Positions 47,715-55,500 of a stretch of DNA of 64,000 nt are shown here, piece by piece (within the stretch, counting starts at the first letter, position 1; each line of letters opens with the position of its first letter). The stretch lies in assembly GCF_004121055.1 (NCBI RefSeq), contig NZ_PYAL01000002.1, forward strand, positions 186,001-250,000, read 5' to 3'. A program made the translations under genes and the position numbers. The notes beneath the pieces are model-generated. The model had not been told where the DNA came from. It searched no databases and saw only the letters and a list, made by a program, of their open reading frames with translations. This DNA comes from Achromobacter aloeverae. GTDB taxonomy: Bacteria; Pseudomonadota; Gammaproteobacteria; Burkholderiales; Burkholderiaceae_B.

Positions 47715-47891
47715 TTGAAATTAAGTGAGTTCAGACGGTGGCTCGCGGAACAAGGGGCAACGTTCAAGGAAGGCGGCAACCACACGAAAGTCTACTTCCG
47801 AGGCAAGCAGAGCACCCTGCCGCGGCACGGCAGTCACGAGATCGGGGAAGGGCTGAGGCAAGCCATCCTCAAGCAGCTCGGATTGAAGTAG
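47715..47891 (+). CDS. hicA: HicA toxin (mRNA interferase)
   Basis: 58 residues, typical HicA length. The dsRBD-like fold carries the catalytic His in KEGGNHTKVYF (His23). HGSHEIGEGLRQAILKQLGL closes the family domain. The start is TTG 47715, with AAAAGGGAGG upstream, since no ATG gives the conserved KLSEFRRWLAEQGA beginning. HicA cleaves mRNA independently of ribosomes when free of antitoxin. It precedes hicB by 62 bp in the usual toxin-first order. Apparently lower GC than the genome context, consistent with transfer. Confidence 0.92.
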   Translation: MKLSEFRRWLAEQGATFKEGGNHTKVYFRGKQSTLPRHGSHEIGEGLRQAILKQLGLK

Positions 47892-47953
47892 CAAGGGGGC
47901 CCCGCATGGGGCTTCCAACTCACGTTTCATTGCACCCCAGCAGGGAGGTAATC

Positions 47954-48370
47954 ATGTTGCGCTACCCCGCCGCAATCGAACCCGATACAGCAGGCTTTCT
48001 CGTAACTTTCCGGGATATTCCCGAGGCGATTTCGCACGGCTGCGGCATCGATGAGGCCAAGTCCATGGCGGCTGATGCGCTGCTTACGGCGATGGATTTC
48101 TATTTTGAGGATCGGCGCCCAGTGCCGGCACCGTCGAAGGCGCGGCGTGGCGAGGTGCTCGTGTCGCTGCCGGCCAGCGTATCCGCCAAGGTCTTGCTCT
48201 TGAACGAGATGATTTCCCAGGGGATTTCGCCGGCCGAACTCGCTCGCCGCATGGGTACTCGTCCGCAAGAGGTCAACCGCATCATTGACCTCGAGCACGC
48301 GACCAAGATCGACACCATTGCCGCGGCGCTTGAGTCGATCGGCAAAGAATTGGAATTGTCGTTGGCTTGA
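47954..48370 (+). CDS. hicB: HicB antitoxin with C-terminal helix-turn-helix
   Basis: 138 residues. N-terminal HicB fold: MLRYPAAIEPDTAGFLVTFRDIPEAISHGCGIDEAKSMAADALLTAM, a partially degraded RNase H-like beta-alpha domain. The C-terminal part LNEMISQGISPAELARRMGTRPQEVNRIIDLEHATKIDTIAAALESIG is an XRE-type DNA-binding domain. It neutralises HicA and represses the operon through the palindrome upstream. GGGAGGT lies 4 bp before the ATG. Confidence 0.92.
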   Translation: MLRYPAAIEPDTAGFLVTFRDIPEAISHGCGIDEAKSMAADALLTAMDFYFEDRRPVPAPSKARRGEVLVSLPASVSAKVLLLNEMISQGISPAELARRMGTRPQEVNRIIDLEHATKIDTIAAALESIGKELELSLA

Positions 48371-48843
48371 TTATGAGGGCCGGACATCAGCGTATGCATC
48401 GCCGGCACTTCCAGAGCACCCTTCAGGCGCGGAATCGCGCTCGCGCAGCGACTTATAGCTCCTGAAAAACGCGGGCGCGCCGTAGAGGTTCCGGGGTGTG
48501 GCCTTGGAATCGGGAGGGGTTATGGAATGGGCAGGATCGCGGCGATTGGACGCCGGGGCCAGACCCCACTAGAATCGGGTACATGACTTCCGCACATCTC
48601 ACGCATACGCCTGCCCTGCAGGCCGCAACCGGGGCCGCACGGCGCCCGGCGCATGCGTGCGTGCTCCCGCCCCGAGCGGACCAGACCGGACCGGCCGCGG
48701 CTCTCGCCGCACATGCCTGAGCCCGGCGACCGCCACCACACTTTCTTTCATACGCGCAGTTCTTCGGTCGTCGGGCCCGCTCCCGCGCAAAGACACGCCG
48801 TGCCGCCACCCCTTCCAACGGCACGGCCTTGAAGGAGTGAATC
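48371..48843. other. Gene-free region after hicB
   Basis: No coding frame has support: the candidates are rich in Arg/Pro and overlap one another. A GGGGCCAGACCCC near-palindrome (about 48557-48569) is visible. A minus-strand stretch near 48400-48470 could encode a short C-terminal gene remnant, but the similarity is not clear. The ribosome binding site of rnk, AAGGAGTG, marks the end. Confidence 0.5.
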
Positions 48844-49263
48844 ATGCAAGCCCCCACCCCCGACCGCGTGATGACCGATCTCGACCACGCGCGCCTGACC
48901 GGCATGCTGGAACGCCTGCCGGCCGATGGCCTGCCGCAGGAAGTCGAGGACGCGGCCTACGATCTCATCGACTCGGCCGTGACCGTGCCCGTCCACCTCA
49001 TCGATTCGGACGTCGTCACCATGCGCACGCGCCTGAAGCTGCGCGATGAGCAGGGCGAGGACATGATCATTACCCTGGTCTACCCGTCCGAAAGCGATGC
49101 GGCGAGCGGCCGCATCTCCGTGCTTTCGCCGCTGGGCCTGGCCCTGGTCGGCCACCGCGTGGGCCAGGCCATCCGCTGGCAGGGCGCGGACCGCGCCGAC
49201 CACCGGGCCACGCTGGCCGAAATCCTGTACCAGCCGGAAGCGGCGCAGGATTTCGGGACCTGA
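48844..49263 (+). CDS. rnk: Nucleoside diphosphate kinase regulator (Rnk), GreA/GreB-like C-terminal domain
   Basis: 139 residues (E. coli Rnk 136). It resembles Rnk throughout: a helical N-terminus with DLDHARLTGMLERLP, then the GreA C-terminal-type FKBP-like domain DVVTMRTRLKLRDEQGEDMIITLVYPSESDAASGRISVLSPLGLALVGHRVGQAIRWQ, ending AEILYQPEAAQDF. Rnk binds RNA polymerase near the secondary channel but lacks the long coiled-coil tip of GreA. Good AAGGAG site before the ATG. It is convergent with the operon to the right. Confidence 0.9.
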   Translation: MQAPTPDRVMTDLDHARLTGMLERLPADGLPQEVEDAAYDLIDSAVTVPVHLIDSDVVTMRTRLKLRDEQGEDMIITLVYPSESDAASGRISVLSPLGLALVGHRVGQAIRWQGADRADHRATLAEILYQPEAAQDFGT

Positions 49264-49271
49264 AGTTCGAG

Positions 49272-50246
49272 CTATCGGGCGTCCGCCCCGCCCATGGGCA
49301 GCGACACGCCCATGCCCCGTTCGCGCGCCGCCGCCAGGACCGCCGCGCCGACATACAGGTCCTGGATCGCCATCCCATGGGACTCGAACAACGTGACCTG
49401 GGCGGCGGCCGTGCGGCCGGGCCAGCGGCCGGTGACGATGCCGCCCATGTCCGCCAGGTTCTCCCAATAGATCAGGCCATTCTCGTACGCCGGCAGCAGG
49501 TCCCCGCATTCCCCCTGCGCCACTTCGCGCGAGTCCACGGCGATGACGTCGGCGCGCCGCACGGTCTCAAGGTCGATCTCGCGTCGATCCAGCGCATTGG
49601 ACCCGGTCGCCGCGACGAACTGTCCAGGCTCCAGCCAGCGCCCGTCGAACAGGGGTTCGGACGCGCGCGTCATGGTGACGATGATGTCCGAGCCGCGCAC
49701 CGTCTCTTCGCGCGAGAGCGCGGGCCGCACCCGCGCCGGGACCTTCCGCGACATCTCCTCGCAGAACGCGCGCACGGCGTCCTGGTTGCGGCCGAAGACC
49801 TTCACCTCGTCGATGTCGCGGACAGTGCAGACGGCTTCCAGTTGCGTGCGCGCATGACGGCCGTAGCCGAACAGTCCCAGCACGCGCGCATCCTCGCGCG
49901 CCAGGTAGCGCGCGGCCACCCCCGTCGCCGCGCCCGTGCGGATGCGCCCCAGCCAGTCCGACTCGATGATCGCTTCCGTATTTCCCTGGGCGTGATTCAT
50001 CAGGTGCAGCAGGGTGTTCAGTGGCTTGCCCGGCTTGTTGTAGTAGGCCTTGTAGCCGATGACGCCGATCTCCGGCGCGGCCGCCTGCAGGATATGCAGG
50101 TGCCCGCCGGGCTGGCGCGTGCGGCGGCGCGGGATATCGACGGCCTGGCCGCGACCGTGCGCGGAGAATGCGCGTTCGACTTCGTCGACCGCGCGCGCCA
50201 TGGGCAGCAGCTGGCGCACGTCCGCTTCGTTCAGGTATAGCGTCAT
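49272..50246 (-). CDS. Ornithine cyclodeaminase/mu-crystallin family protein
   Basis: 324 residues. Rossmann motif VLGLFGYGRHARTQLEAVCTVRDIDEVKVFGRN, and ADVRQLLPMARAVDEVERAFSAHGRGQAVDIPRRRT at the N-terminus with the basic residues that bind a carboxylate. The family reduces or deaminates cyclic or linear amino/imino acids. ATG 50246 overlaps the stop of the preceding gene by ATGA and has a GGAGGAC site. Last gene of a five-gene operon with an MmgE/PrpD protein, a Bug receptor, a hydrolase-fold and a racemase-fold protein. Substrate unknown. Confidence 0.85.
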   Translation of the reverse strand: MTLYLNEADVRQLLPMARAVDEVERAFSAHGRGQAVDIPRRRTRQPGGHLHILQAAAPEIGVIGYKAYYNKPGKPLNTLLHLMNHAQGNTEAIIESDWLGRIRTGAATGVAARYLAREDARVLGLFGYGRHARTQLEAVCTVRDIDEVKVFGRNQDAVRAFCEEMSRKVPARVRPALSREETVRGSDIIVTMTRASEPLFDGRWLEPGQFVAATGSNALDRREIDLETVRRADVIAVDSREVAQGECGDLLPAYENGLIYWENLADMGGIVTGRWPGRTAAAQVTLFESHGMAIQDLYVGAAVLAAARERGMGVSLPMGGADAR

Positions 50247-50986
50247 ATCCGTCGTCCTCCCGCCACGCCGGTCAGCAGCGAACCGCCATCGGCCGCCGTA
50301 TCCCGCACGCCTATCTTGCGCAACGCATTCCACATCATGGCGGTGGCACTGGACACCACCGGTTTGCCGAGATCGCGTTCAAGCAGGTTGATGGCGTCCA
50401 CCGTGGGCATGCCCACGCCGCTCAGGAACAGGGCCTGGGCGTCGGGATGGTCGACCTGCCGGCCCAGCGCATACGCGCGTTCAGGCGTCTCGTCATAGAT
50501 ATTCACCACGTTGGGCAATATGCCATGGGCCACCACGTCCAGGCCATGCGCCTGCAGATGCGCCTTGCCCTGCAGCGTCGTCTGCTCGTTGTACGGCGTG
50601 GCATAGGCGATGCGCGTGACCCCGAGGTGCGCCAGGGCGGCCAGCACGCTGCCAAACGCGGTAATGAATGGAACACCATGCGCCTGCTCCATCCGCGTCA
50701 CCAGCTCCGCCTCGCCCTCCTTGCCCAGCGTATAGCTCGTGGCCGTATGCGCCATGACGATCACGTCCGGCTTGACCATGGCGAGCAAGGCCGCATTCTC
50801 GGCCAGATGGGCGATCTGGGTCCGGTTGCGTTCGTCCTGTCCCGCGTGGGCGCCCGTCGTTCCGTGCGCCACCATGCGCGTGAAATGCAGGGACACCCCC
50901 TTGGGGACCAATTGCGCCATTTCGGGCTCCACGGTCGGATTTCCTGGAGGAACCAGGAATCCGATACGGCCGCGCCATCCCATCAT
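50243..50986 (-). CDS. Asp/Glu-racemase superfamily protein (maleate isomerase/AMDase-like) without cysteine
   Basis: 247 residues with the two-lobe racemase fold: RIGFLVPPGNPTVEPEMAQLVPKGVSLHFTRM at the N-terminus matches maleate isomerase and arylmalonate decarboxylase. These enzymes use two cysteines. Here the first site reads MAHTATSYT with His80 where ACTSGS is usual, and the second reads LSGVGMPT with Gly190 where LSCTGLPT is usual. There is no Cys anywhere in the protein. Either the chemistry is changed or catalysis is lost. It overlaps both neighbours by 4 bp, so it is co-translated with the hydrolase-fold and cyclodeaminase-like proteins. Confidence 0.78.
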   Translation of the reverse strand: MMGWRGRIGFLVPPGNPTVEPEMAQLVPKGVSLHFTRMVAHGTTGAHAGQDERNRTQIAHLAENAALLAMVKPDVIVMAHTATSYTLGKEGEAELVTRMEQAHGVPFITAFGSVLAALAHLGVTRIAYATPYNEQTTLQGKAHLQAHGLDVVAHGILPNVVNIYDETPERAYALGRQVDHPDAQALFLSGVGMPTVDAINLLERDLGKPVVSSATAMMWNALRKIGVRDTAADGGSLLTGVAGGRRI

Positions 50987-51867
50987 GATGAAATCCTCTC
51001 TATGAAGCTGAGTGTCAGCGCCGCGCAGGCATCGGGATGCGTGGCGGCGATGTGATACGAATCGGCCTGGAGTTCCACCAGGGCGGATCCCGGAATACGG
51101 CTTTGCCACCGGCGCACTTCGGCCACCGATTGGCGCTGGTCGTACGCGCCGGGCCGTTCCGGCTGCACGGCCACGATGACCTGGGTAGGGCAGCGTATGG
51201 CCTCCAGGCGACTGGGTTCCGCCAGCCGGGGCAGCATGCGGAAGCAGGCCTTGACCGCGCCGGCGGGCGCCTCGCCCATGTAGCGCGTCCACCATTCCAT
51301 GGCTTGCGGCGTCAGCGCGCTGCCCATGCGGCCGGGCATCGTCGCGCGCGCCCAGCCCTCCACGCCCGAGCGGTCGACCAGACGCAGCCAATCGTCCACC
51401 CACTTGCCTAGCGCGCCGCCCGGCGAGATCAGCACGCCGGCCAGCGTCAGCGACGCCATCCACGGGGCGCCGCGCTGTGCCAGCGCCAGCGCGACCTGCG
51501 CGCCCAGCTTGGCGCCGACGACATGGATGGCGCCGCCAAGACGGGCGGCCAGCGCATCGATATCGTCGGCCATCGCCTCGATCGACAGCGCCGCGTGTTC
51601 GTCCACCGGCGAGGACAAGCCGTAGCCGCGCAGATCCACGCGGACGACGCGGCAATGCCGCGCCAGCCGCGGCGCCCACCCGGCGAACGCCTCGGCCGAT
51701 TCCCCGATGCCGTGCAGCAGCATCACCACGGGCGGCGTCGTCCAGCCATCGGTATAGTCGTCGACCACATAGGCTATGTCCACGCCGGGCGCCACGGTCA
51801 CATGGTGTGCCGTGGCGCGGCGCGCCCGCAGCGCGCCGACCCTTGCATGTTCCTCGCTTGCAAGCAT
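50983..51867 (-). CDS. Alpha/beta-hydrolase fold protein lacking the nucleophile serine
   Basis: 294 residues. The fold is clear: VVMLLHGIGESAEAFAGWAPRLA (oxyanion loop HGIGES at 52-57), VVRVDLRGYGLSSP, and the nucleophile elbow IHVVGAKLGAQVALALAQ. That elbow should be GxSxG, but residue 120 is Lys (codon AAG), confirmed by reading the codons. A His272 (DSYHIAATHPD) sits where the catalytic His is expected. So ester hydrolysis by a Ser is impossible; it may be a different lyase, a binding protein, or a decayed enzyme. The gene lies 12 bp after a Bug receptor and overlaps the racemase-fold gene by 4 bp. Confidence 0.75.
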   Translation of the reverse strand: MLASEEHARVGALRARRATAHHVTVAPGVDIAYVVDDYTDGWTTPPVVMLLHGIGESAEAFAGWAPRLARHCRVVRVDLRGYGLSSPVDEHAALSIEAMADDIDALAARLGGAIHVVGAKLGAQVALALAQRGAPWMASLTLAGVLISPGGALGKWVDDWLRLVDRSGVEGWARATMPGRMGSALTPQAMEWWTRYMGEAPAGAVKACFRMLPRLAEPSRLEAIRCPTQVIVAVQPERPGAYDQRQSVAEVRRWQSRIPGSALVELQADSYHIAATHPDACAALTLSFIERISS

Positions 51868-51879
51868 GTCTCGTCCGCC

Positions 51880-52842
51880 TTATTGCTTATCGATGTTGCT
51901 GTCCTTGATCACCGCCGCCCACTTGTCGATTTCCTTGCGGATCAGGGCTTGCAAGTCCTTGGCGGGCAGCGCGTGCGCGTGTATGGTCTGGGCGTCGATC
52001 TTTTGCTTCACTTCGGGATCGTTCACCGCTTCCAGGAAGACCTTCTCCAGCTTGGCCGTGATCTCGGGCGGCATCCGGGCCGGGCCCAACAGGCCGATCC
52101 AGTAGGACGTCTCGTAGCCGGGATAGCCCAGTTCCGCGATGGTAGGGACGTCGGGCAGGGCGGGATCGCGCTGCGCGCTGGTCACGGCCAGCACTTTCAG
52201 CTTGCCGTCCTTGACCATGCCCATGGACGTGGCGTAGGCCTCGATCTTCACATCCACCCGGCCCGCGATCAGGTCGGCCTTGGCCGGTCCGGTGCCCTGG
52301 TAGGGGACGTGCACCATCTGCAGGCCGGCGTCCTTGGCCAGCATGGCCATGGCCAGGTGCGGCCAGCTGCCGGTGCCGGCGGACGAGTACACCACCTTGC
52401 CCGGGTTGGCCTTGGCATAGGCCACGAATTCCTTGAACGTGTTGTAGGGCTTGCTGTACTGGGCCAGGAACACGCCCGGATGATCGGCCATCAAGGCGAT
52501 CGGCGTGAAGTCCTTGGTGGTGTCGTAGGGCAGTTTCTCGCGCAGCGAGGCATTGACCGCGAACGCCGTTTGTCCGACCAGCAGCGTGTAGCCGTCGGGC
52601 GCGGCCTTGGCGACATAGTCCGAGCCGATGATGCTGCCCGCGCCGCCGCGGTTTTCCACGATGATGTTCTGCCCCAGCAGTTCCTGGGCCTTGCTGACGA
52701 CGATGCGGGTGACCACATCGGTCGATCCGCCTGGCGGGAAGGGGACGATGACGTGAATGGGATGGTCCGGGTAGGCGGCATGCGCGGCGGCGCCCAGGGT
52801 TAGCGCGAGGGCGCCCGCAGCCATGAGGCTGGCCAGTTTCAT
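51880..52842 (-). CDS. Tripartite tricarboxylate transporter binding protein (Bug family)
   Basis: 320-residue periplasmic receptor. Signal peptide MKLASLMAAGALALTLGAAAHA, then AYPDHPIHVIVPFPPGGSTDVVTRIVVSKAQELLGQNIIVENRGGAGSIIGSDYV, the ligand loops typical of Bug proteins. YQGTGPAKADLIAGRVDVKIE is the second conserved loop. It is the second gene of the operon led by an MmgE/PrpD gene. The 107-bp gap upstream may hold an internal promoter. Ligand likely the carboxylate processed by the operon. Confidence 0.88.
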   Translation of the reverse strand: MKLASLMAAGALALTLGAAAHAAYPDHPIHVIVPFPPGGSTDVVTRIVVSKAQELLGQNIIVENRGGAGSIIGSDYVAKAAPDGYTLLVGQTAFAVNASLREKLPYDTTKDFTPIALMADHPGVFLAQYSKPYNTFKEFVAYAKANPGKVVYSSAGTGSWPHLAMAMLAKDAGLQMVHVPYQGTGPAKADLIAGRVDVKIEAYATSMGMVKDGKLKVLAVTSAQRDPALPDVPTIAELGYPGYETSYWIGLLGPARMPPEITAKLEKVFLEAVNDPEVKQKIDAQTIHAHALPAKDLQALIRKEIDKWAAVIKDSNIDKQ

Positions 52843-52949
52843 GGGTATGTCTCCGAGGGTTCTGCTTTTATGGATGGCCCCGGGTCCACCGCGGTCAGGC
52901 GATGGACCGCGCACGGCGCGGCTTGGGGCCGGCTTGCCGCGCCCGTTGT

Positions 52950-54422
52950 TCAATCGGGCCGCAGCAGCGCCGTCAGCGCGCCGATGCGCGGCTCGTCCTC
53001 CAGCGCCATGACCATGCGCCGCGCTGCCTCGACACGGCGCGCGGGAAGGTGGGCGGTCAGGCGGTCGAACTTGGCGACGATTTTTTCCGGCGTGGGTGTC
53101 AAGCTGTCCATTTCCAGGCCGGACGCCTGGTAGGCGAGCCCGGCGCAGCGCACTTCGAGGTCGACGCGGCCGTCCTGGTCGCCGGCGGGATCGAGCAGGT
53201 CGATGCGGTCGGCCAGTGCAAGCACGTCGGCGTCGTCGATGTTTTCGTAATAGGCATACTCGCCCACGGGGCGTCCCAATAGCGCGGCCGCCACGGTGAA
53301 TCGCGCGCTGATGCGCGCCTTCAGCGGCGTCTCGTAAGGCGCGACATTGGTGTAGCCGGGATTGGTCAAGGTGAGCCACGGCGCACGTATCGTCACGCGC
53401 TCGATGCGCGCGGGGTCCAGGTCGTGGCGCGCCTTCATGTCCAGCGCCAGCTGTACCGGGGTCTGCACGAAGATGCAGACGGGCCTTTCCTTGTAGACCA
53501 CGTCCTCGATGAGGAAGCGCTTGCCCAGGTCACGCACCGCATCGGGCGCGTGGTCGGCCGAGCGCCCGAACGCACGGAAATAACCCGACTCGCCTTCGAA
53601 GGCCAAGGGCGACGCCGTGGCGCCGGCGGCTGCCAGCTCGGCCGCGGATACGCCCGTGCGGCTGGCCCAGCCCACGTTCAGCTTCACGTCCATGGTGCCG
53701 GACCGGAAGCCCTCGCCGAAACCGGACGCGAACATCGCCGCGCAACCCAGCGCGTTCATCAGTTCGCGCCTGTCCAGCGACAGGGTCTTGCCGGCCGCCG
53801 CGGCCGCGCCGATGGCGCCGGCCACGCCGGTGCCGCGAAAGGCGGGCAGCATCCCTGGCGCGCCCAGGTAGGCGCGGGCGACGATGTCGTAGCCGAGGAC
53901 GATGGCGGCCAGCAAGGTCGCGCCGCTGGCCTCATGGGCTTCGCCCACCGCCAGGGCGGCAGGGATGACCACCGCGCCGGGGTGGGACTTGGCGAGGAAA
54001 TCGTCGTGCGTGCATCCATTGACCAGCGTCGCGTTGACGAAGGCGGCATCGACCGTGGACACGCGCGCCGGATGGCCGAGGATGGTGGCGGGGCCGCGGT
54101 CGGCCGGACCCGCGCGGTCGGATGTCGCGGCGCCTATTGCCCCGCGAGTCCCGCTAGTCCCGCGCGCCGCCATGCCGCCTTCGGCCTGGACGAAACGGCG
54201 CGCCACGGTGGGCACGGGCAAGGTGCGCGCGGCCAGGGCCGTCGCCAGCGCGTCGAGCAGGCGCGACTTGGCGCGCAGGACGACCTCGGCCGGCAGATCG
54301 CGCAAATCCGTGTCGTGGATGAAGGCCGCCCATTGTTCGGCGACGCTGGAAGGGGCGGGCGCGCCGGCGGCCGCGATCGGAACCGGTCGGGTGGCGGGTT
54401 CCTGGGAAATACCTGCTTGCAT
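52950..54422 (-). CDS. MmgE/PrpD family protein
   Basis: 490 residues. The family includes 2-methylcitrate dehydratase and itaconate-related enzymes. Typical stretches are AAFVNATLVNGCTHDDFLAKSHPGAVVIPAALAVGEAHEASGATLLAAIVLGYDIVAR and KLNVGWASRTGVSAAELAAAGATASPLAFEGESGYFRAF. AGGAGA precedes the ATG. It leads the operon and is divergent from an IclR regulator, with operator-like repeats between. Dehydratase or isomerase activity on a hydroxy-carboxylate is the family expectation; the substrate is not methylcitrate by context, as no prpBC is near. Confidence 0.86.
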   Translation of the reverse strand: MQAGISQEPATRPVPIAAAGAPAPSSVAEQWAAFIHDTDLRDLPAEVVLRAKSRLLDALATALAARTLPVPTVARRFVQAEGGMAARGTSGTRGAIGAATSDRAGPADRGPATILGHPARVSTVDAAFVNATLVNGCTHDDFLAKSHPGAVVIPAALAVGEAHEASGATLLAAIVLGYDIVARAYLGAPGMLPAFRGTGVAGAIGAAAAAGKTLSLDRRELMNALGCAAMFASGFGEGFRSGTMDVKLNVGWASRTGVSAAELAAAGATASPLAFEGESGYFRAFGRSADHAPDAVRDLGKRFLIEDVVYKERPVCIFVQTPVQLALDMKARHDLDPARIERVTIRAPWLTLTNPGYTNVAPYETPLKARISARFTVAAALLGRPVGEYAYYENIDDADVLALADRIDLLDPAGDQDGRVDLEVRCAGLAYQASGLEMDSLTPTPEKIVAKFDRLTAHLPARRVEAARRMVMALEDEPRIGALTALLRPD

Positions 54423-54536
54423 GCGCTTGTCTCCTGTTCACCGGTTGCGCGCCAACCGATGCCTTGTTGCCCCGGCGCGGACCTCGCGCTCAAGGGCGTG
54501 GTTGCCGTGTTTCGGCAACTCGTCTTATCAGAGTGT

Positions 54537-54580
54537 GTTCCGCTTAACGAACTAGTGTATCGTTTAATGGACTATATAAT
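54537..54580. promoter_or_regulatory. Tandem IclR-type operator candidates and -10 box
   Basis: GTTC-CGCTTAAC-GAAC (54537-54552) and GTAT-CGTTTAAT-GGAC (54557-54572), 20 bp apart on one face of the helix, share CG-TTAA--G-C. TATAAT follows at 54575-54580. They lie between the divergent PrpD-type operon and iclR-type gene, where such regulators bind. Confidence 0.55.
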
Positions 54581-54696
54581 TGTGGCCTGCCGGCTGTCAA
54601 TACGCCGGAAGACGCTCGATGCCGGTTTTGCCGGCGACGCCCAGGCGTATCGCCGCGGGTCCCATGCCCACGCACTGCCTAGCCCACCACGCACAC

Positions 54697-55482
54697 ATGA
54701 AACAGTCGAAATCGCCCCCACCGGCCGCGGATGCCGACAACGGCACCGTCAACCGGGTGCTGCGCATCCTGACGCGCTTCGCCGAGAAGGAGCGTTGGGG
54801 CTTGAACGAACTGTCCCGCAGCCTGAACCTGCCGCGCGGCACCACCCATCGCCTGCTCACGCTTTGCAAGCCGCTGAATTTCGTCGCGCAGGATGAAGAG
54901 GGCCAATACACGCCGGGGATAGAGCTGTATCGGCTGGCAGGCCGCCTGGCTTCGGAAATCCCGATCAATCAGATCGGCGATCCCATCCTGCAGGAGGTGC
55001 GCGACCAGACCGATGAAACGGTGCTGCTGACACTGCTGGTGCGCAATGAGCTGAAGATGTTCTTCACCTCGTCGGCGTCGCCCGCCCATCCCTTGCGCTA
55101 CCGCATCGAGAAAAACCGGCTGGAGCCTCTGTGCTGGGGCGCCGCGGGCCGTTCGCTGCTGGCCTTCCTCAGCGAGGAGGAAATCGGGCAGGTCGTGCAA
55201 CGGGCCGAGCCTTCGCCGCTGGATGGGCGCCCCATGGACGTGGATGAGCTGCTGCAATCGCTGCGGACGATACGCGGGCAAGGCTACGCGGTCAGTTTTT
55301 CGCAGCGCGCGCCTGGCGCGTATGGCGTGGCGGTGCCATTCTTCGACTTCCGGGGCGAGATCCGCGGCAACCTGACGCTGACCATCCCCGACTTCCGTTT
55401 CGATCCCGCCAAGCAGGACACCCTGGTCGGCCTGTTGCGCGAGGCCGCGGCCACACTGACGCGGCGCCTGGGATGGTCTTGA
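54697..55482 (+). CDS. IclR-family regulator
   Basis: 261 residues. N-terminal winged helix: TVNRVLRILTRFAEKERWGLNELSRSLNLPRGTTHRLLTLCKPLNFVAQDEEGQYTPGIELYRLA, and effector domain LRYRIEKNRLEPLCWGAAGRSLLAFLSEEEIGQVV with GYAVSFSQRAPGAYGVAVPFFDF, the IclR ligand-binding pattern. ATG 54697 is chosen over upstream in-frame starts because residues before are random-looking. Regulator of the divergent operon by arrangement (inference). Confidence 0.9.
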   Translation: MKQSKSPPPAADADNGTVNRVLRILTRFAEKERWGLNELSRSLNLPRGTTHRLLTLCKPLNFVAQDEEGQYTPGIELYRLAGRLASEIPINQIGDPILQEVRDQTDETVLLTLLVRNELKMFFTSSASPAHPLRYRIEKNRLEPLCWGAAGRSLLAFLSEEEIGQVVQRAEPSPLDGRPMDVDELLQSLRTIRGQGYAVSFSQRAPGAYGVAVPFFDFRGEIRGNLTLTIPDFRFDPAKQDTLVGLLREAAATLTRRLGWS

Positions 55483-55500
55483 GGTCGCAGTCCCGCCCTC

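Noticed and set aside
46685-47785. Permease with a 122-residue N-terminal extension
   Set aside because: The extension is not membrane-like, overlaps hicA and its promoter, and a GGAGG-preceded GTG lies at the start of the membrane part.
48496-48720. Short plus-strand frame between hicB and rnk
   Set aside because: No family likeness and no ribosome binding site.
45706-48843. Second copy of the tRNA-Leu 3' end as an att site
   Set aside because: I looked for the T-arm and acceptor sequence downstream and did not find it, so an integrated island is not proven.
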